Shown piece after piece: positions 25,872-34,824 of a stretch of 64,000 bases of DNA. The position numbers and the translations under genes are program-made. The first letter of the stretch is position 1, and the number at the start of each line of letters is the position of its first letter. The notes under the pieces were generated by a model. That model was not told the DNA's origin and searched no databases. It worked only from the letters and a program-made list of their open reading frames with translations. Origin of the DNA: Terasakiella pusilla DSM 6293 (GTDB taxonomy: Bacteria; Pseudomonadota; Alphaproteobacteria; Rhodospirillales; Terasakiellaceae); contig NZ_JHYO01000017.1 of NCBI RefSeq assembly GCF_000688235.1, positions 1-64,000 on the forward strand. The letters are read 5' to 3'.

Positions 25872-25973
25872 ATTTCTCTCCTGATCATTCATCGTTATTT
25901 TTTGATTAAATTACAATAAAAAGACAATACCGATTTCAAGCCTTTAATAAAATTGCTAATATTATTCAGTTTA

Positions 25974-25990
25974 TTTCTAAAAATTAGAAA
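25974..25990. promoter_or_regulatory. LysR-type operator between the ABC operon and its regulator
   Basis: TTTCTAAAAATTAGAAA is a perfect palindrome (7-bp arms, 3-bp centre) and contains T-N11-A (TCTAAAAATTAGA), the LysR consensus. It ends 16 bp before the LysR ATG at 26007. Confidence 0.6.
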
Positions 25991-26006
25991 CATTAGGGAT
26001 TTTTAA

Positions 26007-26912
26007 ATGGCATTGCCCGGTCATTTGCGTGTCTATCACTATATCAAAGTCATCGCCCGCGTCGGCTCCTTTAGTGCGGCGGCGGGGGAATTGAACATTG
26101 CTGTTTCTGCACTGAGCCGCTGGGTCAATAATGTGGAAGCCGATCTGGGTGCGGCCCTCTTTCGACGCATGGGACGTGGTTTAGAGCTGACAGAGGCCGG
26201 ACAGGCCTATCTTGAACATGCCAATCTAATGCTTGATAGCGATAAAACCATCCGCGATCGCCTGCAGCAGCTGGCACGCGGGGAATGGGGGACCGTCAAA
26301 ATCGCCTCCGTCGAAGGGGCGGGTGAAACCATCGTGCCCGCCGCAATCGCCGAAATTTGTAAAGAATACCCTCAGATCGACTTTGAACTGGAAATCGGCA
26401 ACCCAGATATCAACCTGAAACACCTGCTCAACCGCGATGTGGATTTTGGCCTGTTTCTCAATCAGCCGCAAGATGCCAACCTGTCCCTTGTCTTCGAATA
26501 TCCCGCCCCGATCTCGGTGGAGATGCGCGAAGGTCACCCCTTAAGCGGCAAAAAAAATCTCACCATGCGCGATGTGGCCCAATATCCGATCCTGCTGCCC
26601 AGCAAAGATACCTCCATTTACCAGATGGTCCATCTCGCCTTCAGTGCAGAAAAACTCACCCTGCAATCCAACGTCAAATCCAACTCCATCCTGTCGCAGC
26701 GCCAGATCATTTCCGAAACCGACTATCTGAGCTTTGGGTCTAAACTTTTATATGTCAACTGGGCGCGCACCACCCTGCGCCCCATCAAAAACGATATCCT
26801 GAAACAGCGCAAACTGTCCTGCTATCGCCTAAAGGACCACCCGCTGTCCAGCGCCACCCAACTGTTCATCCAGTCTTTGCGCAAACAGATCGAACTGAAC
26901 GTTTCCCAATAA
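26007..26912 (+). CDS. LysR-family transcriptional regulator
   Basis: A 301-residue LTTR. The N-terminal winged helix-turn-helix covers residues 5-65 (VGSFSAAAGELNIAVSALSRWVNNVEADLGAALFRR), followed by a linker helix and a periplasmic-binding-fold effector domain (about 90-295). It is transcribed away from the amino-acid ABC operon, from which it is separated by an A+T-rich region with a T-N11-A palindrome, so it probably regulates that operon and itself. Effector unknown, perhaps the transported amino acid. Confidence 0.9.
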   Translation: MALPGHLRVYHYIKVIARVGSFSAAAGELNIAVSALSRWVNNVEADLGAALFRRMGRGLELTEAGQAYLEHANLMLDSDKTIRDRLQQLARGEWGTVKIASVEGAGETIVPAAIAEICKEYPQIDFELEIGNPDINLKHLLNRDVDFGLFLNQPQDANLSLVFEYPAPISVEMREGHPLSGKKNLTMRDVAQYPILLPSKDTSIYQMVHLAFSAEKLTLQSNVKSNSILSQRQIISETDYLSFGSKLLYVNWARTTLRPIKNDILKQRKLSCYRLKDHPLSSATQLFIQSLRKQIELNVSQ

Positions 26913-26923
26913 CTTACCCAGCT

Positions 26924-27403
26924 TTAGAGCAAAATGACGTTATCTGCAGCAGTCGCTATATCCACTATTTCTTCAGCGGTTGGGTCATATTCAGAGATTT
27001 CCCCTTTATAATCTTCTGGAGGATAGAAAATTAAATTTGACGCACCTTCCAAAGGAACGTTCACGTCCAACAACTCCATATAATATTCACAATCCCAACT
27101 CCCAACATTCATGGCTCTTTGCGTGATATCAACAAGCTCTTCACGACTTAGATCAGGGACATGCACGGCTCGGGGAAGGCAGGCATAATTTGTAAATTCA
27201 TCGGGACTTGAATGAGTATACAGGGTGCGAAAATACTCGCTATCCAGACCGGATACCCCCGTCAAATCAAAAAGAACAAAAAGTAATTCAGTACAGTCAT
27301 TCTGGGCTTCTGCTGCTACAATAAGAGCATCAGTTAACTCTCGAATACAGGCTAGCCTCTCCTTACTCGGCTTATCTACAATTAAGCTTTTTCGTAATAG
27401 CAT
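26924..27403 (-). CDS. Uncharacterised acidic protein, 159 residues
   Basis: No family recognised. It is soluble and strongly acidic, with conserved-looking stretches such as LLFVLFDLTGVSGLDSEYFRTL near 40 and a tail rich in Glu and Asp (GEISEYDPTAEEIVDIATAA). No signal peptide or membrane segment. The ATG at 27403 follows GAGGGAACAG; the ATG at 27424 would add seven residues. It stands alone, convergent with the LysR gene (11-bp gap). Confidence 0.55.
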   Translation of the reverse strand: MLLRKSLIVDKPSKERLACIRELTDALIVAAEAQNDCTELLFVLFDLTGVSGLDSEYFRTLYTHSSPDEFTNYACLPRAVHVPDLSREELVDITQRAMNVGSWDCEYYMELLDVNVPLEGASNLIFYPPEDYKGEISEYDPTAEEIVDIATAADNVILL

Positions 27404-27481
27404 TTTCTGTTCCCTCACCCTCATTGTTCATAAACTGAATAATTGAGAAAAAACTAGATAAATGCAACAAACAAACAGGCA

Positions 27482-27510
27482 TAAAAAAAGGGAGAGCCGA
27501 AGCCCTCCCT
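27482..27510 (-). terminator. Strong terminator of the TAXI/TRAP operon
   Basis: On the minus strand AGGGAGGGC-TTCG-GCTCTCCCT forms a 9-bp stem (one G-U) closed by a stable UUCG tetraloop and followed by seven T residues, 24 bp after the TRAP permease stop. Confidence 0.9.
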
Positions 27511-27533
27511 CTCATTTTATATGGTCGCGACAG

Positions 27534-29765
27534 TTATGCCGTCTGTAATTGACCTGCCCGATAGTTTTTCAACAGGATCAACAGAACAACCAGCCCCGAA
27601 CCTGCAATAAACAGCGGATGGTTACCGACGAGAACCAGACCTGCGATGGTCAGTAGAACTTTCTCGTACTTTTGAAGTTCAACGCTGAAATAGCCAATGT
27701 AAGCCGCAGACAAGGCAACGATACACAGGATACCACTGCTCAGTGCGAGGGCGAATTCCATCGCATTAAAGTTCAAGAACAGCAGGCTCGGCGCGTAGAT
27801 GATCATAAACGGCACCAACGCTTTGCCCATCGACAGACGGAAGGCCGTAACACCGGTCTTCATCGGATCGGACCCACCGATCCCGGCACCGGCATAAGCT
27901 GCCAAGGCCACAGGTGGCGTCACATCCGCCAAAACCCCGTAATAGAAGATGAAGAAGTGAGACGCCAGCAACGCAATACCAAAATCATCCAACGCAGGCG
28001 CAACGATAGAGGCCAAGATGATATAGGTCGGTGTGGTCGGGATCCCCGCCCCCATCAGGATACAGGCAACCGCCACCAGCAACAGCGCCACAAACAGGGT
28101 AATGCTGCTTTCCCCCAGCAGATCAAACGGAACGAACGGTGTCAGGAAGGCCCCAAAGTCATGGGCCAGACCAACGATCGCACCGGAGAATTTAAAGCCA
28201 AGACCTGTCAGTGTGGTCACACCCAACAGGAAGCCAACACACGCACAGGCCGCCGTGATGGCGATGGACTGTTTCGCCCCTTCTTCAAGGCTGAAGATCA
28301 GGCGTTTTGGTGTCAGGACACTTTCCGCATCCAGCTTGCCGATGCCCAGTTTGTTAAACACCAGCGGGATGTAAGAACACACAACCGTCAGGACGATCCC
28401 CCAGAAGGCGGACATAAACGGCGTATATTGCATCAACAGCAAGGTGACCATCACGATCAGCGGCACCGTCTGGTGCCAATGGCGTGACATAATATCCCAG
28501 AAACGCGGGATATCTTGTGCCGGCATGCCTTTCAAGCCCAAACGCTTGGCTTCAAAGTGGACCATGCACAGGGTGGCAAGATAGTGGAAAGCCGCCGGAA
28601 TGATCGCAATCAGGATCAATTCATTGTACGGCACGCCCAGCATTTCCGACATCACGAAGGCAGACGCCCCCATGATCGGTGGTGTGATTTGCCCTCCGCA
28701 AGAGGCTGCCGCTTCGGTTGCTGCGGCAAAACGACCGCTAAAGCCATAGCGTTTCATCATCGGGATGGTAAAGGCACCTGTCGTCACCGTATTGGCAACG
28801 GGCGAGCCGGAAATCATACCGAAGAAGCCGGAGGACACCACAGACACTTTCGCCGGACCACCGGAATAGCGACCCGCCAGCAGGGTTGCCAGTTCAATAA
28901 ACAACTGACCAAGGCCAGAGGCTTGCGCCAACACACCAAACAGAACGAAGTGGAAAACGTAAGTTGCGACAACGCCGATGGCGATCCCGTAAATCCCTTC
29001 TGTCCCCAGATATAAATGTTCAACCAGTCGAACGATATCGTACCCACGGTGTGCAAGCACACCCGGCAGGTCCGGGCCCAACATGGCATAAAGCAAAGAA
29101 ACGACACCGATAATGGATAAAGATTCACCCATGGTCCGACGCGCGCCTTCGATGACCAGCATCACCGCGATCCCGCCCATCAGATAATCCAATGTCTGCG
29201 GGAAACCAATGTTTGTGATGAAGATATCTTCGAAGAAGAACACCAAATACCCTGAAAAACCGGCCCCCAGAATAGCCAAAGGCCAATCCAACCAGCCCGG
29301 CTTGTTTCCGCGCCCGCCCAAAAACTTAAGCGGTAAAGCGGACAAAGCCATCAAGACTGCGAAACCGTAAATCCCAAAGCTTGCGTAAGCCGGCATCTGG
29401 CTTGCGAAAGCCCCAACGAGTTGGTGGGCAACAATCAGATAAAACGCACCGTAAGCCAAGCCGAGCACTACCCCGACGCCTAAGCGTTTAGGAGCACGTT
29501 TCGGGAAAACCAGAAACAGCAGGCCCATGATAAAGGTCATATGGACGGTACGGTGCGAAATTTCGTTCAACAGGCCAAAACCAGCCGTATAAACGTGGAA
29601 CAAGCTCAGCGAAACGCAGGTAACAGTGATGAAAAGCTTCAACAAACCCGATGTGTCACGAAAATTACTTTCGTTGTCGAATTCCTTGATGAGGTTGTCC
29701 AGATCCTCTTGATGCATTTCCCCTGCACGGGCGTCACCTGTGGCAGATTGGTTGTTTACAGTCAT
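27534..29765 (-). CDS. TRAP transporter fused permease (DctQ-DctM), TAXI type
   Basis: A 743-residue inner-membrane protein with about 16-18 membrane segments. The first 200 residues form the small DctQ-like part and the rest the large DctM-like part, fused as usual for TAXI systems. Segments such as SGFFGMISGSPVANTVTTGAFTIP near 315 and GAGIPTTPTYIILASIVAPAL near 580 are typical of the family. It imports an organic solute with a sodium or proton gradient, using the TAXI binding protein at 30247. A strong terminator follows. Confidence 0.93.
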   Translation of the reverse strand: MTVNNQSATGDARAGEMHQEDLDNLIKEFDNESNFRDTSGLLKLFITVTCVSLSLFHVYTAGFGLLNEISHRTVHMTFIMGLLFLVFPKRAPKRLGVGVVLGLAYGAFYLIVAHQLVGAFASQMPAYASFGIYGFAVLMALSALPLKFLGGRGNKPGWLDWPLAILGAGFSGYLVFFFEDIFITNIGFPQTLDYLMGGIAVMLVIEGARRTMGESLSIIGVVSLLYAMLGPDLPGVLAHRGYDIVRLVEHLYLGTEGIYGIAIGVVATYVFHFVLFGVLAQASGLGQLFIELATLLAGRYSGGPAKVSVVSSGFFGMISGSPVANTVTTGAFTIPMMKRYGFSGRFAAATEAAASCGGQITPPIMGASAFVMSEMLGVPYNELILIAIIPAAFHYLATLCMVHFEAKRLGLKGMPAQDIPRFWDIMSRHWHQTVPLIVMVTLLLMQYTPFMSAFWGIVLTVVCSYIPLVFNKLGIGKLDAESVLTPKRLIFSLEEGAKQSIAITAACACVGFLLGVTTLTGLGFKFSGAIVGLAHDFGAFLTPFVPFDLLGESSITLFVALLLVAVACILMGAGIPTTPTYIILASIVAPALDDFGIALLASHFFIFYYGVLADVTPPVALAAYAGAGIGGSDPMKTGVTAFRLSMGKALVPFMIIYAPSLLFLNFNAMEFALALSSGILCIVALSAAYIGYFSVELQKYEKVLLTIAGLVLVGNHPLFIAGSGLVVLLILLKNYRAGQLQTA

Positions 29766-29777
29766 AATCTTCTTTCC

Positions 29778-30269
29778 TTAATGACAGTCTTTCCGAGGTG
29801 CCAGTCGCACACCCGAAAAATCAGGCCATTGGTTCAAATTGATAACCGACGATCCAACATCCAGACGATTTTTAAATCGACTGTCCAATCGGACGATCAG
29901 GTCATGAATGGGTCTATCCAGATAAAGAATGAATGTGCCATCCTGACGTACAAATCGTTTTGCGTCCGGTTCACCGTCCATGGACGGCAAGCCCTGCCCG
30001 TGCGTTATAAAACGTTCTTCGAGCTGTCTGATCGCAAAGGCGTCAGGTGATACTTTATAAATTTTGTATATATCTTCGACAGGCGTGAGCGATACAGAGT
30101 GGATGAAGGTGAGCGCAAATTCATCCGCGGCCAGCTCGACGCAGGCCAGTTTCTCGTTCGATCGGCTGTCTGTTATGTCTAAAGCTGCCCCATAGACATT
30201 TGGTGCTGCCGCCATAAAGGCAACAGCACCAAACAGCAGCTTAAGCTTACTTGATAATGCCTTTTTCAC
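29778..30269 (-). CDS. DUF1850 protein of the TAXI transporter
   Basis: A small (163-residue) exported protein that usually sits between the binding protein and the fused permease in TAXI operons; its job is unknown. Residues 22-120 carry the DUF1850-like core with FALTFIHSVSLTPVEDIYKI and EERFITHGQGLPSM. I propose a GTG start at 30269, because it gives a clean signal peptide (VKKALSSKLKLLFGAVAFMA, cut after NVYGA) and a 23-bp overlap with the binding-protein gene. An ATG at 30329 would add 20 residues that spoil the signal sequence. Confidence 0.75.
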   Translation of the reverse strand: MKKALSSKLKLLFGAVAFMAAAPNVYGAALDITDSRSNEKLACVELAADEFALTFIHSVSLTPVEDIYKIYKVSPDAFAIRQLEERFITHGQGLPSMDGEPDAKRFVRQDGTFILYLDRPIHDLIVRLDSRFKNRLDVGSSVINLNQWPDFSGVRLAPRKDCH

Positions 30270-31215
30270 GGAAATAGCGCTCTGCGCCTTTGTGAAGCGG
30301 AATAGAAACAGATTCCAGGGCAGTGTCAACGCTGATTTCTTTACCTTTTACGTGCACTTTACCAAGTGTTTCAGTGTTTTCGTAAAGGGCTTTAGTCACA
30401 GCGTAAGCAATGTCTTCCGGCAGGTCAGCATGTGTTGTCCAGATCGCGCGAACAGCAAGTGTTTCAACGTCTTTATCAACACCTTTGTATGTGCCAGCTT
30501 TCAGAACTGTGTTTGCATAGTACGGCTGAGTTTCTTGCAGTTTAGCAATCGCCGGACCAGACAGCGGAACGATGTTGATATCGTGACCGTTGGACAGTTC
30601 AACAACAGAAGCAGTCGGGCTACCCGCTGTGATCAGAGAGGCGTCCAAGTGACCGTCTTTGATTTTCTCAACAGACTGAGAGAAAGAAGAGTAATCTTCA
30701 GTGATGTCTTCGCGTTTCATGCCGTGGGACGCCAACAGATCGCCCAGCAGCTGCCACTGACCAGACCCCGGAGAACCGGAGCTTACAGATTTGCCTTTGA
30801 GGTCTTCGAACTTAGCGATACCCGGCTGTGTGACCAACTGAACTGTTTCAGGGTACAGAGCGCCAAGGGCACGCAGATTTTTCAGCGGTTTGCCTTCAAA
30901 CTGGTTTTTGCCTTTGTAAGCAGCATCCAGAACGTCAGCCGCAACAAAAGCAGACTCGATCGCACCACGGCCCAACAGGCCCGCGTTTGCAACAGAAGCG
31001 TTACCCGTTTCAGCCGTTGCAGACAGTTTTTTGCCGTCCAGTTCAGTGTTGTTGGACAGAACCTGCGCCAACATACCACCCAACGGATAGTAAGTACCGC
31101 CTGTACCGCCTGTTGCGATACCAAAGAACACACGCTCTTGAGCCTGTGCTGCACCAGTTGCCAGACCAGCAGCTACTGCCGCTGTCGCAACCAATGTTTT
31201 AAATGTCTTTTTCAT
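30247..31215 (-). CDS. TAXI-family TRAP solute-binding protein
   Basis: A 322-residue periplasmic receptor. Signal peptide MKKTFKTLVATAAVAAGLAT ends near AQAQ; the mature start ERVFFGIATGGTGGTYYPLG is the hallmark of the TAXI group. The GKSVSSGSPGSGQWQLLGDLL and DASLITAGSPTASVVELS regions fit the ligand cleft. ATG at 31215 is preceded by AGAGGAAATC. First gene of a three-gene transport unit, with hutG 35 bp upstream on the same strand, so the solute might be glutamate-like or another amino-acid derivative; this is inference. Confidence 0.93.
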   Translation of the reverse strand: MKKTFKTLVATAAVAAGLATGAAQAQERVFFGIATGGTGGTYYPLGGMLAQVLSNNTELDGKKLSATAETGNASVANAGLLGRGAIESAFVAADVLDAAYKGKNQFEGKPLKNLRALGALYPETVQLVTQPGIAKFEDLKGKSVSSGSPGSGQWQLLGDLLASHGMKREDITEDYSSFSQSVEKIKDGHLDASLITAGSPTASVVELSNGHDINIVPLSGPAIAKLQETQPYYANTVLKAGTYKGVDKDVETLAVRAIWTTHADLPEDIAYAVTKALYENTETLGKVHVKGKEISVDTALESVSIPLHKGAERYFREKGIIK

Positions 31216-31250
31216 TTGATCGATTTCCTCTCTGTAAGACATAAAAATAA

Positions 31251-32231
31251 TTATTCACTCGTTTCATTCGAGCCTTTCAGCAATTCTGTCGCCAAAAACG
31301 CCGCTGATCTTGCCGTTACCCCTGTTGGGTCAAACTGGGGATTCAGTTCCACAATATCAGCTAAGGGCATACCGAAGCGGCACTGAGAAGCAACCTTGGT
31401 CACGATTTGAACTATGCGTTCCACGTCCTGCATTTCAACCCCACGAATGGCAGGTGCGCTTACACCAGGTGCCTGATAATGGGGAAGGAGATCCAGGTCA
31501 ATCGTCAAATAGATTGCATCTACAGTTGAGACAAAGTTTTCCAGTTTTTTGGTTAACCATGCCCCCTCGAAATTCTTTAATTCTGTATCGAAAACATACT
31601 CAGCGCCCCATTCATCTGCACGATCAAACAAGGACTTAGTGTTGCTTTCTTTAGCGACCCCCAGGCAAATGTATTTAAAATTTCCGGGTTTCACCATATT
31701 GCGAATTTGATAAAAAGGCGTGCCGGACGACGGGCCCGCCGCAGGTGGCGTCCGCAAATCCAGATGGGCATCAAGGTTGATAATCCCGATTCTCGCATCT
31801 TCACCCAAATGGCGGTATAGTCCACTAAAGCTGCCGACCGCTGTTTCGTGACCGCCCCCCACAACCAGAACGCGACAAAACTCACCTAATGCTTTTGCCA
31901 CAGCCCCACCAAGGGCCTCTTGTGCGGCTTCCAGATCACCATCCACGCAATCCAGATCCCCCAGATCGAACAGACGGCCCGCGCCATTATGCCATGCGAT
32001 ATTGCGCAATTGCTGGCGAAAGGCTCTTGGCCCTTCCTCGGCACCAACGCGGCCCTGATTGCGCTCTACCCCTTCATCACAGCAAAAGCCGATCAGGGCA
32101 GCATCTTCTGCCTGCACGTCCAGCGCCTCATCCCCAGCCAACACGGCACGGTGATGCCAGCGGTCTGCGTTCTGGCCTTCTTCAGGGTCGTTTCGGCCTT
32201 GCCAAATATCAAAATTTTTATGGTTCATCAT
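31251..32231 (-). CDS. hutG: Formimidoylglutamase-like arginase-family enzyme
   Basis: A 326-residue member of the ureohydrolase family. The two-manganese site motifs are complete: LVVGGGHETAVGSF near 120, INLDAHLDLR near 149 and LTIDLDLLPHYQAPGVSAP near 243. SSGTPFYQI after the second motif is typical of HutG, which splits N-formimidoyl-glutamate into glutamate and formamide. No other hut gene is in the window, so another amidine (agmatine-like) substrate is possible. It starts 3 bp after purU stops, implying one transcript with this one-carbon enzyme. Confidence 0.85.
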   Translation of the reverse strand: MMNHKNFDIWQGRNDPEEGQNADRWHHRAVLAGDEALDVQAEDAALIGFCCDEGVERNQGRVGAEEGPRAFRQQLRNIAWHNGAGRLFDLGDLDCVDGDLEAAQEALGGAVAKALGEFCRVLVVGGGHETAVGSFSGLYRHLGEDARIGIINLDAHLDLRTPPAAGPSSGTPFYQIRNMVKPGNFKYICLGVAKESNTKSLFDRADEWGAEYVFDTELKNFEGAWLTKKLENFVSTVDAIYLTIDLDLLPHYQAPGVSAPAIRGVEMQDVERIVQIVTKVASQCRFGMPLADIVELNPQFDPTGVTARSAAFLATELLKGSNETSE

Positions 32232-32234
32232 ATC

Positions 32235-33092
32235 TTATTCAAAAATTACGGTACGATCGTCGTTCAACAGAATACGATGTTCCAAATGAGATTTCACAGC
32301 ACGGGCAAGTACGCGACTTTCCACATCCTGCCCCATGGACACCAATTCCGGTGCACTATATTTATGGTTTACGCGGCGCACGTCCTGTTCAATGATCGGA
32401 CCTTCGTCAAGGTCAGCCGTCACGTAGTGTGCTGTCGCGCCGATCAGTTTCACCCCACGCTTGTGGGCCTGATGGTAAGGTTTTGCGCCTTTAAAGCTGG
32501 GCAAAAACGAATGGTGAATGTTGATCACACGTCCCATTAGTTTTTTTGATAATTCGTCAGACAGGATCTGCATATAGCGCGCCAGAACCACCAGATCGAC
32601 CTGATAACGGTCCACAAGGTCCAACAACGCGGTTTCCTGTTCTTCCTTATTGTCCTTATTTACGGGCAGGTGGTGGAAATCAATTCCTTCATCCTCGACC
32701 CGTTTTTTCCATGTCTCATGGTTAGAAACCACACAGACCAGATCCATCGGCAGGTTACCAATGGCTGCGCGATACAACAGATCGTTCAGACAATGGCCCA
32801 ATTTGGACACCATGATCATCACACGGGGCTTAACCTGACTGTCAAAAACATCCCAGTCAAAATTATAGGCAGAGGCCACGGGCTTGAAATTCTCTTTAAA
32901 TGCCTCGACCGTCAACCCTTGAGCCGGTGCCATTTCTACACGCATAAAAAACATGCCGGTTTCGGCGTCAAAATGCTGACCACTTTCCAGAATATTGCAG
33001 TCCTGTGCCGTAATATTATTGGCGACTGCCGCAACAATTCCTTTGCGATCGATACAGGAAATGTTCAAAACAAATGTGCGGGCGAATGACAT
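32235..33092 (-). CDS. purU: Formyltetrahydrofolate deformylase
   Basis: A 285-residue enzyme that hydrolyses 10-formyl-THF to formate and THF. The N-terminal ACT domain (about 6-85) begins VLNISCIDRKGIVAAVANNI, and the formyltransferase-like catalytic domain has VCVVSNHETWKKRVE near 125, RVINIHHSFLPSFKGAKPYH near 200 and ADLDEGPIIEQDV near 243, carrying the Asn-His-Asp catalytic set. It is divergent from the sarcosine oxidase operon, whose action loads THF with C1 units, so it may drain excess formyl-THF. Confidence 0.95.
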   Translation of the reverse strand: MSFARTFVLNISCIDRKGIVAAVANNITAQDCNILESGQHFDAETGMFFMRVEMAPAQGLTVEAFKENFKPVASAYNFDWDVFDSQVKPRVMIMVSKLGHCLNDLLYRAAIGNLPMDLVCVVSNHETWKKRVEDEGIDFHHLPVNKDNKEEQETALLDLVDRYQVDLVVLARYMQILSDELSKKLMGRVINIHHSFLPSFKGAKPYHQAHKRGVKLIGATAHYVTADLDEGPIIEQDVRRVNHKYSAPELVSMGQDVESRVLARAVKSHLEHRILLNDDRTVIFE

Positions 33093-33194
33093 AAATTTTA
33101 TCCTTAAAACACGGCCTATGCGCGTTGAATACTGTGCGCTAAATTAAGCGGGTGGTTAAAAACATGAAAGCAGAAAACAGTTCTATTAAGTTTT

Positions 33195-33227
33195 CCGATC
33201 CTTACTATTAGAAAAACCGATTCTTAC
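33195..33227. promoter_or_regulatory. Direct repeats in the purU/sarcosine oxidase promoter
   Basis: CCGATCCTTAC (33195-33205) and CCGATTCTTAC (33217-33227) differ at one position and lie 22 bp apart, two turns of the helix. They lie 63-95 bp before the sarcosine oxidase start and about 105 bp before purU. They probably bind a dimeric activator. The rest of the 33093-33289 gap shows no gene. Confidence 0.5.
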
Positions 33228-33289
33228 CACAAGAGGATTTTTTTCTGACAGAAGATTCAGTCATAAATATGTCAACGCATGGTCCGAAC

Positions 33290-34549
33290 ATGTCAGAATA
33301 TTCTGTTTTCAGCCTACTCAAGCATACCCTATCCGGTCACAAAAACTGGAAGGAAACGTGGCGCTCACCTGCCCCCAAATCCCACTATGACATTATCATT
33401 GTCGGTGGCGGCGGGCATGGTCTGGCAACGGCCTACTATCTTGCAAAAGAACACAATCTCACCAACATCGCTGTCCTTGAAAAGGGCTGGATCGGTGGCG
33501 GCAATATGGGGCGTAACACAACGATTGTGCGCTCCAACTACATGCTGGAAGCCAATACCCGCTTTTACGAGCATAGTCTTAAGCTGTGGGAATCGCTGTC
33601 GCAAGAACTGAACTATAACGTCATGTTCTCGCAACGCGGCGTCATCAACCTTGCCCACACCCCTGCCCAGTTGGACGGATTCGCCCGTCGCGGCAACGCC
33701 ATGCTGCTCAACGGCGCCGATGCGGAACTGTTGGACCGTGATGAAATTGCACGACGTTGTCCGGGGCTTGATATGTCGCCTGACGCCCGATTCCCCATCG
33801 TTGGGGGCATGTGCCAACCGCGGGGCGGCACCGCGCGTCATGATGCGGTTGCCTGGGGGTATGCTCATGGGGCAGACCGACTCGGGGTTGACATCATCGA
33901 AAATTGTGAAGTCACCGGCTTCCAGATGAAAGACGCTCAGGTCTGTGGCGTTGAAACCACCCGCGGCGCCATCACTGCTGGCAAAGTCGGCGTTGCGGTT
34001 GCCGGACATACAAGTCAGGTCATGCAAAAAGCCGGACTGGAACGCCTGCCGATTGAAAGTCACCTGTTGCAAGCCTTTGTCTCCGAACCTGTCAAACCGC
34101 TGATCGACACCGTCGTCACCTTTGGCGCGGGGCACCTTTATATCTCCCAATCCAACAAGGGCGGGCTGGTCTTTGGCGGGGATATTGATGGCTATAATTC
34201 CTTTGCACAACGCGGCAATATGCCCGTGATTGAAGATGTGGCGGCTTGTGCCATGACCATGTTCCCCAATCTTGGCAAAATCCGACTGCTGCGCCATTGG
34301 GGCGGGATTATGGATATGTCCATGGATGGCACGCCCATCATCTCGGAAACACCGATCCAGAATCTGTACCTCAATGGCGGCTGGTGTTACGGCGGGTTTA
34401 AAGCGACGCCGGCATCGGGCTGGTGCTTTGCCCACTTGCTGGCCACAGGCACCCCGCACGACTTGATCAAAGACTTCACCCTCAATCGGTTTGAGCGCGG
34501 CTACACGATTGACGAAAAAGGTGTCGGCGCCCAACCGCGCCTTCATTAA
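33290..34549 (+). CDS. soxB: Sarcosine oxidase subunit beta
   Basis: A 419-residue flavoprotein with the covalent-FMN/FAD amine-oxidising fold. It begins EYSVFSLLKHTLSGHKNW, as in the family, then the Rossmann FAD site DIIIVGGGGHGLATAYYLAKEH near 42, and RNTTIVRSNYMLEANTRFYE near 84. The subunit oxidises sarcosine to glycine and formaldehyde equivalents, together with alpha. Start at 33290 follows family convention; ATG at 33269 is in frame and neither has a good ribosome site. First of four genes of the heterotetrameric complex. The name soxB here is unrelated to sulfur-oxidation soxB at 55086. Confidence 0.93.
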   Translation: MSEYSVFSLLKHTLSGHKNWKETWRSPAPKSHYDIIIVGGGGHGLATAYYLAKEHNLTNIAVLEKGWIGGGNMGRNTTIVRSNYMLEANTRFYEHSLKLWESLSQELNYNVMFSQRGVINLAHTPAQLDGFARRGNAMLLNGADAELLDRDEIARRCPGLDMSPDARFPIVGGMCQPRGGTARHDAVAWGYAHGADRLGVDIIENCEVTGFQMKDAQVCGVETTRGAITAGKVGVAVAGHTSQVMQKAGLERLPIESHLLQAFVSEPVKPLIDTVVTFGAGHLYISQSNKGGLVFGGDIDGYNSFAQRGNMPVIEDVAACAMTMFPNLGKIRLLRHWGGIMDMSMDGTPIISETPIQNLYLNGGWCYGGFKATPASGWCFAHLLATGTPHDLIKDFTLNRFERGYTIDEKGVGAQPRLH

Positions 34550-34560
34550 GGACAAAAGAC

Positions 34561-34824
34561 ATGAAGATAGAATGTCCCTTCTGCGGCAAACGCGATCATT
34601 CGGAATTCACGTACAAGGGTGACGCCACAGTCGCGCGCCCCGATCACAGCGAACAAGACCTTGATCGCTGGAACGACTATGTCTTTCAACGTACCAACCC
34701 CAAAGGCGCGCACAAAGAATATTGGCACCATACCAACGGCTGTCGCAAATTCCTGATCGTGGAACGTGATACCATCAGCCATAAAATCAACAGCGTGACC
34801 CTTGTCCAAGGCGGCGGCAAATGA
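34561..34824 (+). CDS. soxD: Sarcosine oxidase subunit delta
   Basis: An 87-residue zinc-binding subunit. Zinc ligands are visible as CPFCGKRDHSEF at residues 4-15 and HTNGCRKF near 60. The rest matches the delta family (RPDHSEQDLDRWNDYVFQRTN). Its stop overlaps the alpha start (ATGA), typical of the operon. The function is structural, within the cytoplasmic alpha-beta-gamma-delta complex. Confidence 0.94.
   Translation: MKIECPFCGKRDHSEFTYKGDATVARPDHSEQDLDRWNDYVFQRTNPKGAHKEYWHHTNGCRKFLIVERDTISHKINSVTLVQGGGK

Noticed and set aside
33093-33289. Glycine riboswitch before the sarcosine oxidase operon
   Set aside because: Sarcosine and glycine genes often have one, but I see neither the conserved aptamer cores nor room for a tandem aptamer; direct repeats are the main feature.
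33365-34555. Minus-strand open frame (about 396 codons) opposite sarcosine oxidase beta
   Set aside because: Antisense shadow of a gene that is certain from family motifs. The same holds for the long frames opposite TAXI (30292-31386), the LplT-Aas fusion (8579-9493) and the TRAP permease (27672-28487).
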